A stretch of 64,000 nt of DNA from positions 5,279,741 through 5,343,740 of the forward strand of contig OX345645.1 in assembly GCA_947044365.1 (NCBI GenBank), in the 5' to 3' direction. Both the position numbers and the translations under genes were made by a program. The notes beneath the pieces were generated by a model, which ran no database searches, had not been told where the DNA came from, and worked only from the letters and a program-made list of their open reading frames with translations. This DNA comes from Petrosia ficiformis. Its lineage: Eukaryota; Porifera; Demospongiae; Haplosclerida; Petrosiidae. Positions 36,330-48,765 of this stretch are shown one piece after another. Positions within the stretch are counted from its first letter, which is position 1. Each line of letters starts with the position of its first letter.

Positions 36330-37569
36330 AAAAATATACTGTCAGTACTTACATGACAGCATGACGATCTTCTTATCACTCAAATGTTATCTATAAAGAA
36401 GTTAATAACTAACTAATATAACTATATATTATAATATACCTTATTGATAGCACAGCAAACTTCTCTGATTTTCTATAAAACCACTTCCATTCATTAAACA
36501 ATTCTTTAGTTATTATAGGGGAATATCACACATAACTTGAGAAGGTGGGGTACTATATAATGCTAATTAAATAAATTCATTTTCACAATAATTATTACAT
36601 AATCTTATCAATTCATAATTATATTCAAGTCATAATAATTCTATTAAATACAAACGAATTACAGTATAACTATCAGTTGATGTACACATGTACTGTCCAG
36701 CATCTCCACACCCACACTAGATGTAATTAATGTACCATCTGTCTCTCCAGATATTACTACATTATCAGGTCCTATCCGCTTGTAAACAAAACTAACACTT
36801 ATATCAAAAATAATAAAAAACATTTTCAATAAAAATGAAAGAAGATGTAGGGATGTCAAAACCCAAAAAGCATGCAAACAAGGTTGGGAAGCTAACATAG
36901 GACCCAAATTTAAATCACTTCTATATAACCCTACATAAGTACTTACACTGCTATAAAACTAAATACAAAGAGCTGTACTTGTGTAGGGTTATATAGAAGT
37001 GATTTTGGGTCCAGATAAACATAGGCTGTATTCATAGAATCTATTATGTATTTAGATTCACCTTCACTACCAGTATAACTAGCAGTAGATGTACACATGT
37101 CCAGCATCATCTACACCCATAGTAGATATAATTAATATACCATCAGTCTCTACAGATATTACTAGATGATTAGGTACTGTCCACTCATAATCAAAACTAA
37201 CACTTATATCACAAATCGATGACAAACACATTACAGTAGCTGTAGAATCATCAGTCACAGTGTCATTAGTAACAGTAATTGAAGGGCATGTACTAGCAAA
37301 ATAAACTAGTTGATTAATCCACAACAGTAATTGAAGATGTAATTAACTTACATTTCGCATCAAAATCATTTGTACTTGAATAAACATACTCTCAATTATG
37401 AATAATGTAAATGCACTAATAATTATTACCACAATGCAGATGGATTTGATTATCTATTTTGAGCCGACATACGATGTCAACCACTGCAGTAAGTGAAGTT
37501 CATTACAGTTAAGTGGTACTTAGAGAGGTTTATATATAACTCTGATTAACTTGATGTTATTGAATCCTC

Positions 37570-40500
37570 TCAAATTACATGCTTGAAATTTTCATATTTG
37601 GACATCTCTTCACGACAGTCACTGAGTACTTCATGACAAAACAAATACTGCTCCTATAAAAACACAATAATAATTGAAGGGCTAAGAAATAGTGGGCTAA
37701 CCCCAAATCAGCTACTGGAAATGGTCCAAATTCCATAAAATGCAATATCCCACTATCAAATATTCCTTATCTGCTTCATTTTCAGATTGTTTTCAAGTTA
37801 ACCTTGGTATACTAGTGTTTTGTGGGCTAAACCACTATGAGTCTTAGACCTTCAATTATTCTTTAATTATAGACACATGATAATCATTAGAGGGATAAGC
37901 CTGAGCAAGAATTTGAAATTAGTTCACATGGGAGAAATTTAAATTGTGATTAACAGTTTATTACAGGTTGTCATCATGTTTCTCATTCAATTCTTCCATG
38001 TTCCAGAAAAGGGTGTAGCTAAAATTTTCTGCCGACAATAATCAACAGTGCTTAATTATAAATACTTAAATCCAACTATAAGTGGCTGGACAAATGGGGA
38101 ATATGGTTTATTTATCTACACAAACTTAAACCAATACATATACCATCTTACTCCATGATTAGAACACAGGCCCCAAGATCAAGAATATTGCCCCTTGGAT
38201 AGTGACATTGCATGCCACTGTGTTTAAGAAAAATTACAAAACAATAGTATAAGAAATATTCTATCTGGTGGCTGGAGAATAGATATAGTTCTGCAGCATT
38301 TTAGAACAAATAATTTGTCTATAACTTTGTACTTGTTGCCATGATGACTTTTATTCCCATTCCAATACTGTAATCCCTGCACCCTCATACCAGTAATGTA
38401 GTAAATCCTCAAACCAACAGTGTAATATATACATGCATCAGGGTTACTATTGACATGCACAAGCTTCAAAACGTACTTCATTTCTTACAAGTCCAAATCG
38501 TTGCATTCTTGCGCCTCTGATGAACTGAAACACATCAACAATTCCTTCTGACTTTGCTCTTTCGATTTGAGTATAAACAGTCATAAATGTACCAGTCCTA
38601 CCAATACCATCACTACAATGATATGAGCATGTCAATATTATATAATTATGCATTATCATAGTCATGGTCATACGTATACAAGTGTCATTGAATGTAAATA
38701 CTAAATTATATCACACATTTCTTAGCATACACAAAACTAATAAAATGATACATTTGTCTAATTTAAATATTGTTGGTATTCACATGAACTTCTTTGAATT
38801 ATAAATTCACTGGCTACTGCTGAAATAAAAATTACGATAACATTCTGCCTGTGTAGTGCAGTTTAATAATGTATACCAAATAATACACTGTATTATAGCA
38901 AAAAACGTGTTTTGGGAGATTCAAACTTTGATCCAATTTTGGAGACAAAAAATGGTCCCTGGGAGCTCAAAGATCACTAGGTCATACTGGTTATGGTGTT
39001 AGGGGCCAAATTACTTTTCCTGAAGCATGATAAAATAATACAGTAATTATTTGACCCCCAGGGACATTGTCAAAAGGCTGTCAGAATCACATGCCATTGG
39101 CGATAAAGCAGGAGGAATGTGTGATGAAATTCAGTTTTGTTATTCGACTAACTTAAGAATCTCATATCATGTAAATTGAACTGCATGATTTCTACTACTC
39201 ACTTGCATATTACTGTAATTGGATTGTTTCCAGTATCACTCTGATTCTTAGTTACATCTTTTAGCATATTGAGAAGAGAGAAATTATCTCTAGGTTTATC
39301 CTCCTCTGGCCAGTCTAAGAAATGAAACTGTGTTACACTGAGAGAACAAAAAGGGTCCTGGAATAAAACAAAAGAACGTGTACAGGGTTAAATCTATATA
39401 AAAAGTGGGGAAGTTAATGTAATTATGGCGACAACAGTACTGGGGAACAAGTCAATCGAGTTATGTAAGCTCCCACTCGTGCAAAGCTGAAAAATAATAC
39501 TTCTAACAGGACACCAGAATATCTCTAGATCTATTTTCCCCAAAGGTTATTTGCAAGTCTAATCTATGCATATATACATGCAGTTTATTAAATGTGCATG
39601 TACATGTGTGGCATGCAAAACACAGTTATATCCTGGTATAATTATGGTAGTTAACTAGTGCATGTCCGTAGGTATAGAATGTTTGGGGAAGCTGAAAGTT
39701 TGAGAATCTTCCCTGAGTAGATAGAACCCTTATAAAATATAGTATAAGACAAATAATAAAAAAAAATTAACCACTCAAAGCTTAAGTTTATATATATATT
39801 AAATACAAGATGTAATTAACATATTTTACCTCCATTTTTGCTTCAAAACAGCGAACAACATAATCTCGCTCTTGTATTTCAGTTTTCAGAGTAACAGTGA
39901 CATTACCAAAATTTTCCTTTTCAGTTTCAGATTGTGGCCAGTAGAGATGACATTGAATCTAAAAAAATACACACACACACACACACACATTGATAGTACA
40001 TTGTTAACTGTTACAACAAAAAAATAGACTACAGCTTATACTGCTTACCTGATGGTTTTCTACAAGTTTACATAGCATCACAATTGTACTGCTCTGTTGT
40101 TCTATTAACATCCTCCAAAAATGGCCAACAGTGTTTTCAAGAGGACACTGTGCAGCAATAAAACCACATCTTGTTTGGTATCCCTATAAAATAAGAGTTA
40201 TGGTTGAAAGTATTTAATGGTTTTGTTCATACATCAATCCAAGATGCATTGATATAGTTGTCTTCATCATCCACTGCACTCAACACAACTCTTGAATGAT
40301 TAACTATTATTAAGAGTTAATAAAAATCAATAACAAACTGAATTAGCTTACATGGTATGTTGTAATTGTATCTGTTCTTTTGTAAATTTTCATGTGCATC
40401 AGTATACCTCACAAACGAATGATCTGAAACTTCTTGAAGAAGCTGTATGTAAGTATTTTAACCATTACAAAGACAGCTAATATTGGAATTATTTATGTAT

Positions 40501-41393
40501 ACCCAAAGTATAATGTGAACTAATATATAAAAGCAAGTAATTAACTATACTTACATCAAATTGTCTCTTCAGTTTGGCATTCTCACACAGTTCAGGTAAT
40601 ACATCACTAATAGGAAATGATATACTGAGACTGCAAAGAAAATTAATAGTGGTAAGTAGTTATATAAATAAATAATGCTTCTAATATTCATATACTGTGA
40701 GTATGAATATGCTCAAGTACCTCTGATTGCACTAGATGTGTCCTTTGTTGTCTGATGTGCGAAAGAAAGTCATAAATATTAAAGTGTGTCAAGATGTTTC
40801 ATCCTTTGTAACATGGTATCCAGTACAATGAATGTACCTGTTCTACCTACTCCTGCACTACAATGAACTACAAGAGGAGGTCCCTCGGGTGGGTGTTTCT
40901 GACGAATACATCTGATAGGTGTCAACATGCATATTTTATCATCCGGTACTCCATGATCTGGCCATTCAGTGAAATGGTAATGTGTCACTTGAAATGGTGA
41001 ATAATCTTCTTCAATAGTCTAACAAATGCAATAAAATTTATTTACTTAATATACATTCCACTTTGATTTACATTTCCAACGAGAACCTATTGCAGTTATA
41101 TCCTTGAAAACATTCTCGTTGAAGTAGTTTAACCCTCATTCCTTCTCCAAAATTTTGTTTTAAATTGACTTGTTGTGGCCAATAGCGTACACACTTTGCC
41201 TATAAGTAAAATTTAATATAGAAACTGAAATGATAATGCTATCAAAGCTAGAATTTGTAGTAAAATCAAAGTTACGAACAAAATCATTAACTCACAACTC
41301 CTTTCTCTATTTCTTTAGTTAACATTACTACAGTTGGAAGTTTAAATTCCCAAATCATTCTCCAAAAATCAACAGCAGTGTGTGGTAATGGAC
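37570..41393 (-). pseudogene. Receptor-type protein tyrosine phosphatase, two PTP domains, 5' truncated
   Basis: At least eleven minus-strand exons. Domain 1: 41393-41296 (GPLPHTAVDFWRMIWE), 41199-41072 (KCVRYWPQ) and 41018-40721 (TEWPDHGVPDD and the catalytic loop HCSAGVGRTGTF). Domain 2 begins about 40,630 and includes [48 protein letters not shown] and, across the junction near 39,205/38,628, ICNDGIGRTGTF. The last exon encodes EQYLFCHEVLSDC and stops at 37,570. Domain 1 keeps WPD, Cys and Arg, but one extra T after MKHLDTL (about 40,780) shifts the frame before IYDFLSHIRQQR. Domain 2 has WPE for WPD and IC for HC, typical of non-catalytic second domains. Exons for the first part of domain 1, the membrane segment and ectodomain were not found upstream, where a MITE and an inverted duplicate sit. 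Probably a truncated copy. Confidence 0.75.
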
Positions 41394-41439
41394 CTAAAGA
41401 AACCAAAGTATAAATAATTTTAAGGTTGTAGTCTTTTCC

Positions 41440-42022
41440 GTGGGCGGATGCTACTCCAATCAGTTTCTAATCTTGCAAGCTTCTTGCTGCATACAATCTG
41501 GTTCCATTCTGTATTTTTTGGAAGCCACACCCACCCGGGGGTATAATTATTGGGCCTAAATGTTTTGACTGATAGTTTATTTTCAGAAACAAAGCTAAAC
41601 ACACCCCACGGGTGGTGGAGGGGGCGGTGGGTGGGAAACAATGGCGGGTAACTGTAGTTGCTCTCTGAGAAAGATCGGAGTTTGATAGTGCCTAGAAAGG
41701 TAGATTTTATGGTTTCAGTGAAAAGCTACAGAATTCAGCTTTCTTCAGCCTCTTGTAACTATAAAAGTAAAATGAATTTCCAGAAAACGGCTCTATTTGT
41801 TTTCTCTAAATGCATTGTACTTGGTGCACGCCATGATTGGTGGGCGTGGCTTTCTTCGTTTTGTACTTATTAAGATGGCAAAAATGGACATTTTATATAT
41901 GTTTTATCAATTCCAGGACCCTATAAAGGTGATTAGAAGATATGAAGGTTGCCATTACACCAGGTTAGAGTCATATTATATAATATTCTATTTTGAAACT
42001 GATTGGAGTCGCATCCGCCCAC
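41440..42022. mobile_element. MITE with 27-bp inverted repeats, ~583 bp
   Basis: GTGGGCGGATGCTACTCC... at 41,440-41,466 is the reverse complement of 41,996-42,022 with one difference. The interior is comparatively GC-rich (GGGGTATAATTATTGGGCC, CACCCCACGGGTGG). It sits right upstream of the first PTP exon found, so it may have disrupted or displaced the 5' part of that gene. No domain was recognised in its open frames. Confidence 0.75.
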
Positions 42023-42171
42023 TCCCTAGTACCACCTTAACAGTTAAACTTAGCAGTATCATTAATTAAGAAAGTTAACATATTAAGCCTTGTATTAGTA
42101 TATACAATCTTAAGCTTTGAATGGTTATATTTTCAGTGGTGGATGATACAGTTTCTTATACTATATTTTAT

Positions 42172-42505
42172 AAGGGTTCTATCTACTCAGGGAAGATTCT
42201 CAAACCTTCAGCTTCACCAAACATTCTATACCTATGGACATGCACTAGTTAGCTACCACATACCAGGATATAACAGTGTATTACATGCAACACATTTACA
42301 TGGACATTTAATAAACTCGCATGTATATATGCATATAGGTGAAACTTAGGAGAAAATATATCTAGATATTTTTTGGTATATTGTGTTTTTATAGGAGCAG
42401 TATTTGTTTTGTCATGAAGTACTCAGTGACTATCGTGAAGAGATGTCCAAATATGAAAATTTCATAGATGTAATTCGAGAGGATTCAATAACAATTCATA
42501 TATAA
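42172..42505 (+). pseudogene. Inverted partial copy of the PTP gene (intron piece plus last exon)
   Basis: 42,172-42,335 is the inverted copy of the PTP intron at about 39,571-39,735. 42,395-42,505 is the inverted copy of the last PTP exon (about 37,570-37,672), after an ATAG acceptor. It encodes EQYLFCHEVLSDYREEMSKY, ENFIDVI and a short extension, because the TGA stop of the minus-strand copy is CGA here. The intervening exons are missing. An inverted duplication with deletion, or the end of a separate paralogue, would explain it. Confidence 0.8.
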
Positions 42506-42724
42506 TTAATTATGTGTGTAGTAGGTAGTGGTTAACCATTTTTTGTTCTTTTGAATAGTTGTGTATAGACACTACATTTTGTTTACATACACATAGTTCA
42601 TTTGTTATTAGTTTAGCATTTTATTAATAATGTAATGTTTGTAGTACAAAGTCCAAGTTGCTGGTAAGTACTAATGCATACAAGTGGGGATTTGTGTATA
42701 TACACTTCCTGCTAGACCATGCTA

Positions 42725-42764
42725 GTTTGTGTCAACTTTATTGAGCAATAAAGTTGACACAAAC
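42725..42764. repeat. Perfect 18-bp hairpin with GAGC loop
   Basis: GTTTGTGTCAACTTTATT at 42,725-42,742 and its exact reverse complement at 42,747-42,764, separated by GAGC. No T-run follows that would suggest a terminator, and the setting is eukaryotic. Possibly joined transposon ends or a structured RNA; function unknown. Confidence 0.85.
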
Positions 42765-43204
42765 ACTCTTTTCGTAGTATTTGTAGGGGTATACTGGTTC
42801 CCCTTATTGTCAATTTTCTTGGTATTGACGAACTTGTATGGATTGCTTTTCTTACTCTATTGCAGCTTTGTGTCTTTTATGTATTTCAGTTTTTCTGTGT
42901 GTCATTTTTCCTTTCTCTACTTTTTGTAGTTGCTTGTACACCAGATTTCATGCGATTCGGAGAAGAAAGTGAATCAACCGGACAACACGACAATTCTGTT
43001 TATTATTAAGGTACACTACTTTTAAAAGCTGATGAAATGACTTGTGAACATGTTAGTATTCACTACCGTACCCACTCTATACCAAGTACCCCATTTTTCA
43101 CATGTGGAACATAGTCAGTATTGAAGTACTAAGGTACTTCTCAGTTAAGAAATACATTATCTGTTGTAACTGGACTGGAAATCTGCTTTCCTCTCTTTTG
43201 TAGT

Positions 43205-43382
43205 AAAACGCGAATGTGATACATGCATACATACATATGAACATACATACATACATACATACATACACACATAGTCGCATACATACATACATACATACAT
43301 ACATACATGTACATACATACACACATACATACACTCATACATATATATACGCATACATAAATATATACATGTACATACATGC
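43205..43382. repeat. CATA-type microsatellite
   Basis: CATACATACATG arrays with one CACACATAGTCGCATA insertion, the same variant as in the 2.8-4.2 kb array. Confidence 0.95.
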
Positions 43383-43652
43383 ATATTAGTGTTATTTTAG
43401 TGTGACTATAGCAACCACTTTTATTTATAGTTATAGTATGCCTGGTTTATCAAACTTTTAGTTTAGTTATAGTTTAACTAAAACAATATTAGGCTTACTA
43501 AAAGGGTTTTAGTTTTATTTAACTAACCAATTTTCATTTTAGTTAGTTATAGTTATTGCAGTAGACTTGTAATTTAGTTACAGTTTAATTAACTAAAAGT
43601 CACAATGCCTTACTAAAAGGGGTTTTAGTTATCATTAGCAACACTAATACAT
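43383..43652. mobile_element. TTTAGTTA-rich MITE, ~265 bp
   Basis: Bounded by ATTAGTGTTATTTTAG on the left and TCATTAGCAACACTAAT on the right. The interior is made of TTTTAGTTTAGTTATAG words and AGGCTTACTAAAAGGG. A related partial copy lies at about 51,357-51,525 (TTAGTATTAGTGTTG ... TTTTAGTAAGCCTAATA). It is inserted between two microsatellite blocks. Confidence 0.65.
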
Positions 43653-43920
43653 ATACATGTACAGACATAGTTACATACATACATGTAGTATATGTGTGTG
43701 TGCACATATGTACGTACATACATACATGTGTACATACATGTGTACATGTACATACATACATACGTGCATGCATAATATATACATGTATACATGCATATAT
43801 ACATGTACATGTACATACATACATACAGTACATACATACATACATACATACATACATACATACATACACACATGCATACATACACACACACATAGTCATA
43901 TATATACATGTACAAACAAT
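43653..43920. repeat. CATA/ACATGT-type microsatellite
   Basis: Mixed CATA, ACATGTGTACATGT and CACACA repeats. All open frames are repeat translations. Confidence 0.95.
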
Positions 43921-43921
43921 T

Positions 43922-44588
43922 TAGTGATGCACCGATAGGCCTTTTTCACCGATATTCCGATAACCAATAATGGTTACTTAATATCTGCCAATACCAATAG
44001 TCGATCCAATATTTTATTCAAAAAATAATAATGTATCAGTATGTAATTAACGCACGAAACCAACATCACTTACAACAGATAACAGTTGACAATCCAGTGC
44101 TATGAATTCCCCAATTTTTTGATGGAACGTGAATCATTGATATCCCAAACATGGCATGACTGAAAACAAGAGTCAAGAGACATCTGACTGGAGGTAGGGG
44201 TTTCAATTTTATCCTTCTGGGACTCTTTTGCGGCCTTATGTGTCGCGTATAGGCTATACGCCTCAGTGTGCTTTGTTTGCAAATGGTACAGAAAATTTGT
44301 TGTATTAAAAGTCTTTGTGCTGTTTCCACCACGAGCCACAGATGTTTTGCACTCGTTGCAAACACCGTAGTGAGTGTCCTCAGCTACTGTAAAAAAGGTT
44401 CGATGTTTTCGCCATCTTGATTTTCAGCTGCATGCTATGCGTCAAGGTCAAATACATAATGCGCATGCGCGAGAACACATGACTGTTTTTTTAATCGGTA
44501 TGGAAGCTTTTAACCGATATTCGATTCCCAGTTTGACTGTAATATATCGGCCGATATGATGGTCGATCTGATTATCGGTGCATCACTA
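43922..44588 (-). mobile_element. hAT element, internally deleted, with BED zinc finger
   Basis: TIRs TAGTGATGCACCGATA (43,922-43,937) and its exact complement (44,573-44,588). The minus strand encodes FFTVAEDTHYGVCNECKTSV, ARGGNSTKTFNTTNFLYHLQ, TKHTEAY: a BED-type zinc finger with Cys pair and H-x4-H, the usual N terminus of hAT transposases. The remaining transposase (catalytic and hATC parts) is missing. Not related by TIR to the hAT relics at 23,661 and 34,975. A clear 8-bp target duplication is not visible. Confidence 0.85.
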
Positions 44589-44813
44589 ACATTCATACAT
44601 ACATACATACATACATGCATACATGTACGTACATACACGCATACATACATTCACACGATCTACAAATATTATTATGCTGTACAGTAGACTTATAATTTTC
44701 CAACTAATGCAAACCTTCAGGCCGAAATGTTTGTAATGAATACAATTAGTGATGAGGTTCATCACAAGTAGTAACACTTTGTTATTACAGTACACAGCTT
44801 ATAATTACCTTCT

Positions 44814-46807
44814 TCAAACACAACCAAACACCCTCAAATGACTTAGGTCTGGTTTCCTTTGGTACCATTTCTCATATGGTGATACCTTTTCCTTAAATGC
44901 AATGGTGGGAACTCTGTTCCTAATATAAGCTGCTGTAGCCACAGCTTCGCCCCAATAACTATCAGGTATCTTCGCAAATCCAATCATGGTTCTTGCTGAC
45001 TCCATCAAGGTATGGTTTAGTCTTTTTGCTACACCATTCTGTGCGGGAGAGTACGGGACAGTGAGTTCATGTCTGATTCCTTTTGACTTAAGAAATTCTT
45101 CAAATTCTTTAGAAACATATTCCCCACCATTGTCTGTACGAAGTGTACTAATTTCCAATCCAGTTTTGTTTGTAACACGGGCTTCGAACTCTTTAAATTT
45201 ATCTAAAACTTCAGATTTGTGTCTCATAAAATAGACTTGACAACATCTCGAATAATCATCAGTAAATGACACAAAATATCTCTTTCGTCCTAAGAACTCA
45301 GTGGGCATTGATCCACATACATCACTGTGAACACATTGTAACTTTCTAGTGGAGCGAATTCCTCCAACACTCTCAAATGATTTTCTGTGCATTTTTCCTT
45401 CAATGCATAATTCACAAAATAATAATTCATCACTCTTCGAAATGGTCACTCCTCTCACAAGCTCTTTAGAAACCAATTCTCTCATTTGCTGTTTCCCTAA
45501 ATGGCCAAGTCTTCTATGCCATAAATTGGCTGAGTTACCCTTTCCACATGCTGTTGAGGCATACTGTTGCACTTGCACTACGGGTTCACAGTCTAATTTA
45601 TATAACTTATCATCAACCAATGACCCCGTGCCAATTAACTTCCCTTTTCTATCCTTAATACAACAAATTAAATTTCCGAATCTAACTGTATTGCCCTTTG
45701 ATACTGCTGCTCTCACAGAAAACAAATTACATGTAAGTTTGGGAACATACAACACACCTCTCATGAAACAACTTTTCTGCTCGCTAACCTTAAATCAGTT
45801 AAATGTCATATTAACTTGAATATCTCCTGTACCAATAGCTTCCACGGTACGTCCATCTCCAAGGCTTACTTTTTCTGGAACTTCAAACTCACGATAATAA
45901 TAAAATAGTTCCTTTGAATGAGTCATATGACTAGTAGCACCAGAGTCTATTATCCACTTTTCAGTCATTGACGAACCAACTGAGGCTGTAAATACTCCCT
46001 CTGGCTCCTGCGACATCTCTTTAGCAGGTTTCGCATTGTGTCCAACCGTTGGTTTCTCCTGTGATTGCTTGGGACAGTCATCCGTCCACACGTAAAACAC
46101 TTCGGTTTCCATTGACGACGCCGTCTGTTACCACCTCTCTCTCAATGTTCACGATTATGATAAAGTGCTGAAACTTCATGACATTGGGAACTTGATTCCC
46201 CACTTAGTTTTCTTTATTTATGAATTAGCGATTGCTGAACATAGCTCAGCGTGACTTCATCTCGAGCCTCAAGAGCTGTAACTAGTGTTTTATCACATGC
46301 AGGCAAACTACCAAGGAGCATTACCACCTGGTCTTCTTCTGCAATATGTGTTCCAAGTGCGGCGAGTTTATCAGTCAATTCCTTCATTCTCTTCATGTGA
46401 GCATCAACCGGGGTACCTTGTTTCATCTCCAGACGAAAGTATTCCTTTTTAAGTAGAAGTTTGTTTGCGAGCGTGTCTCTTTCAAAATGATCACACAAAG
46501 CATCCCATGCTGGCTTCGATCTATCATACGAAGTGATAAAGTAAAGTTGAGACGAGCTAATAGAGAGTACGATTGTTGAGAACGCTTTCTGTAACCTCTT
46601 ATTATATTCAGCTTCTTGCTGAGCTGTCACTCCTCGTCTGAGGACCTCCATTTCATCTACTAGACCCTACAGGCCACTAGCCAGCAACAGATGTTTCATC
46701 TGGAACATCCAGATGGACCAATTGTTTGCATCTAGCCTGTCAATAGAACATTTTGCTTGTCCAATTGTTGCTTCAGCCATAATAGCGTCGATCTGGGCTC
46801 ATAACCT
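44814..46807 (-). mobile_element. Ty1/Copia LTR retrotransposon, 5' part only, degenerate
   Basis: Minus strand. The leader ends with a primer-binding site at 46,793-46,806. Gag starts at 46,780 (MAEATIGQAKCSIDRLDANN) but has a stop after LLLASGL; the rest of Gag (UBN2-like) is 46,651-46,214. The protease region 46,112-45,795 has the active site WIIDSGATSHM. Next come the pre-integrase zinc-binding region (LWHRRLGHLG ... CELCIEGK) and the integrase core with HSDVCG, FTDDYSR and LRTDNGGEYVS, ending at FGCV near 44,814. Reverse transcriptase and RNase H are absent: homology stops there. A 5' LTR should begin at 46,807 going right; I could not fix its far end, and no 3' LTR was seen. An inactive remnant. 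Confidence 0.85.
46793..46806 (-). promoter_or_regulatory. Copia primer-binding site matching the tRNA-iMet anticodon arm
   Basis: The plus strand reads CTGGGCTCATAACC, matching the metazoan initiator-tRNA anticodon region CTGGGCCCATAACC with one change. It lies immediately next to the presumed LTR end (...AACA on the coding strand) and 12 nt before the gag ATG. This fits priming by an internal half-tRNA, as known for Drosophila copia. Confidence 0.65.
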
Positions 46808-47036
46808 GTTAGTAAAGTTCAAACAACAAAATTGACAATTCTTAAAGAGAAAAACAATACAGAAATCAATCATTTATATAGCAACTCAAACAGGAAGTAT
46901 TACATAACCATGTTTACGTAAAATAAGTATTAACACATTCACACTTATAAATCACTTTTCTCCAACAGTGTGCACATGGAAGGTCTATATACAATATATA
47001 GAACCCACCTCATCAAATGGATAATGTCACCATCTT

Positions 47037-47042
47037 ACTATA

Positions 47043-47095
<53 letters not shown>

Positions 47096-47158
47096 TATGT
47101 ATATATAATTACATATATATATATATAATATATATATATAGATATATATATATATTAA
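47037..47158. repeat. (TA)n microsatellite
   Basis: About 120 bp of imperfect TATATA. The Tyr-Ile repeat frame through it is an artefact. Confidence 0.95.
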
Positions 47159-47897
47159 CAGTGGTACAAGAAATTCAATTTGGAGTGACTATCAGAAACA
47201 GAAATTCTGAAAAGAAAATAAAGTTGATGGATTATACAAATCAACTGTTCTGCAGTTGAGTTTGTGTCAGTTGCATTGTGCAATTTCTTACAAGGTTTTA
47301 GAAGAGAAAAAGCTTGACTATTTGGCTATGGTACATTGATTGCATATTGATGCATGAACTTGTCATATGATTATTCAGTGGAAAGAAAATGTATAAAATA
47401 TGCGATGTATGCCTGATGTGTTTATCTTCTTTAATATTTATTAATTTAACTTTTATTAACGTACTATATACACTTACTTATGAAAAAAAAATCCGAAATA
47501 TATGAAATGATGTACTTCAAAAATGGATCACCTATATATATAATTATGTATAGCCATTTGAAAAATGAATTTAAAACGACCATACATAATTATGTTATAC
47601 ATAGCTTCTTTGTGTGTCAATTTCAGTCTTGCTATACACTAATTAAGGTGCCAACCAATCCATTCTTGTTTCTGTACTTTTGTTTTTTTAAACAAATACT
47701 CTTTCCTTTTTAAAAACCTTTTTATTATTCTTTAATATTATATTAAAGTGCAGACTGTGTACATTACTTTCACAATACTTTGTTCCTCATATTTATAATA
47801 ATAGAAATTCATGATACCTCTGTTTAGACATGACAAATATAAACATAAACTAGTATTTCGTTAAATTTAATATTTTTTACATGTGGATATCACTAAT
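47159..47897. other. Intergenic DNA, no gene seen
   Basis: AT-rich; unrecognised short frames only. Confidence 0.5.
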
Positions 47898-48765
47898 TTA
47901 TTCATCTATATCTACAATTGGAGGTGGACCAAGTTTGCTTTTTTTACGTTGAGTAATCAAAGTTTTCTTGATATCGTTTAATACGTCTATCATAAGAGAG
48001 GAGTTTGAAATCGTAATATAACATAATGATGAATGGAGTAACACGATTTCCCAGAATTGATGTATCATTGGTATGCAGTCATCTTTAATTGTATCTTCAG
48101 AGGATAAATATGGAATGACTCTAATTTTAAGGAAGTTCATGCCTTTATTTCTCCTTAACATATTTGTAACATGAGGAATTATTTGTTCATGGTAAAATGA
48201 TATCAATATACGTTCTGAGATCTTCCATGATTTAAATAATACTGTCAGTGATTTCAGATTGTCTGTAGCTTTAAAGAATTCCTTTGAATTAAAATTTTCC
48301 AAAAATGGAATGTGTACATTCAGTTCTTGTAGTGTGTTGTTCATTCTCAGACCAGTAGTAAGGTATTTAATAAATGATGTAAAATCAGAGATAATAAAAC
48401 TTGTTTCCATCTCAAGACATTGTAATGTTTGATTTGATGATAGCATCAATTGCAGAGATTTTCCTACTTTATCATGAAAATTGTTTTCACATCTAATCCT
48501 CAGTGCTATGACAGTTCTGTTGCTGGAAAGAATGTCAAACAGTTCATTAACACTTCCCCTTCTGTCTAGTACTATGTCCAGATATTTTAATAAAGGGTTA
48601 GAATCTAAGTAGATAACGATTGGCATCAATGGTTTATATAGAGATAGACTTTCCAAGTTTGTAAAATGTCTTCTAACAATTTGTAGTCCTGATGACAAAG
48701 TTTCTGTTTTCTTTACAGGATATGTTACGATATCATATAGTGTATCAGCTCCTTCAGTAATATAG
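47898..48765 (-). pseudogene. NLR tail fragment (LRR-like C terminus)
   Basis: A continuous minus-strand frame from about 48,765 to the stop at 47,898, homologous to the last ~290 residues of NLR1/NLR2: DTLYDIVTYPVKKTETL, NLESLSLYKPLMPIVIYLDS, LFDILSSNRTVIALRI, TTGLRMNNTLQELNVHI, IPHVTNMLRRN, KKTLITQRKK, then a divergent end. It is more diverged than the other copies. Homology ends abruptly at about 48,765 where dispersed repeat B begins; no NACHT or N-terminal exons follow. A truncated relic, although the frame itself is open. Confidence 0.85.

Larger units (their letters stand above)
34107..37324 (-). pseudogene. Ig-domain / single-TM / PPxY-tail membrane protein, damaged
   Basis: Minus-strand exons: two related Ig-like exons (about 37,324-37,030 and 36,830-36,660), a transmembrane exon (36,095-36,004), a linker (about 34,642-34,578) and a tail exon ending at 34,107 (from 34,518). 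The TM exon encodes DTYLYIIIPVVVVALTLMCC then RIHYHQQ. Spliced in phase 0 to RREQQRQPLIQRN and on to the tail, it gives a clean cytoplasmic region with two PPxY motifs (PPSY in MPPSYDQA, and PPEY near the C terminus), likely ligands for WW-domain ubiquitin ligases. The Ig exons show the DAGxY.C signature only after a frame change: the upstream copy appears to lack 4 nt (GTAC) and the downstream one a single base. No signal peptide exon was identified. TM and tail look intact, the ectodomain does not; a functional gene using other exons remains possible. Confidence 0.6.
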
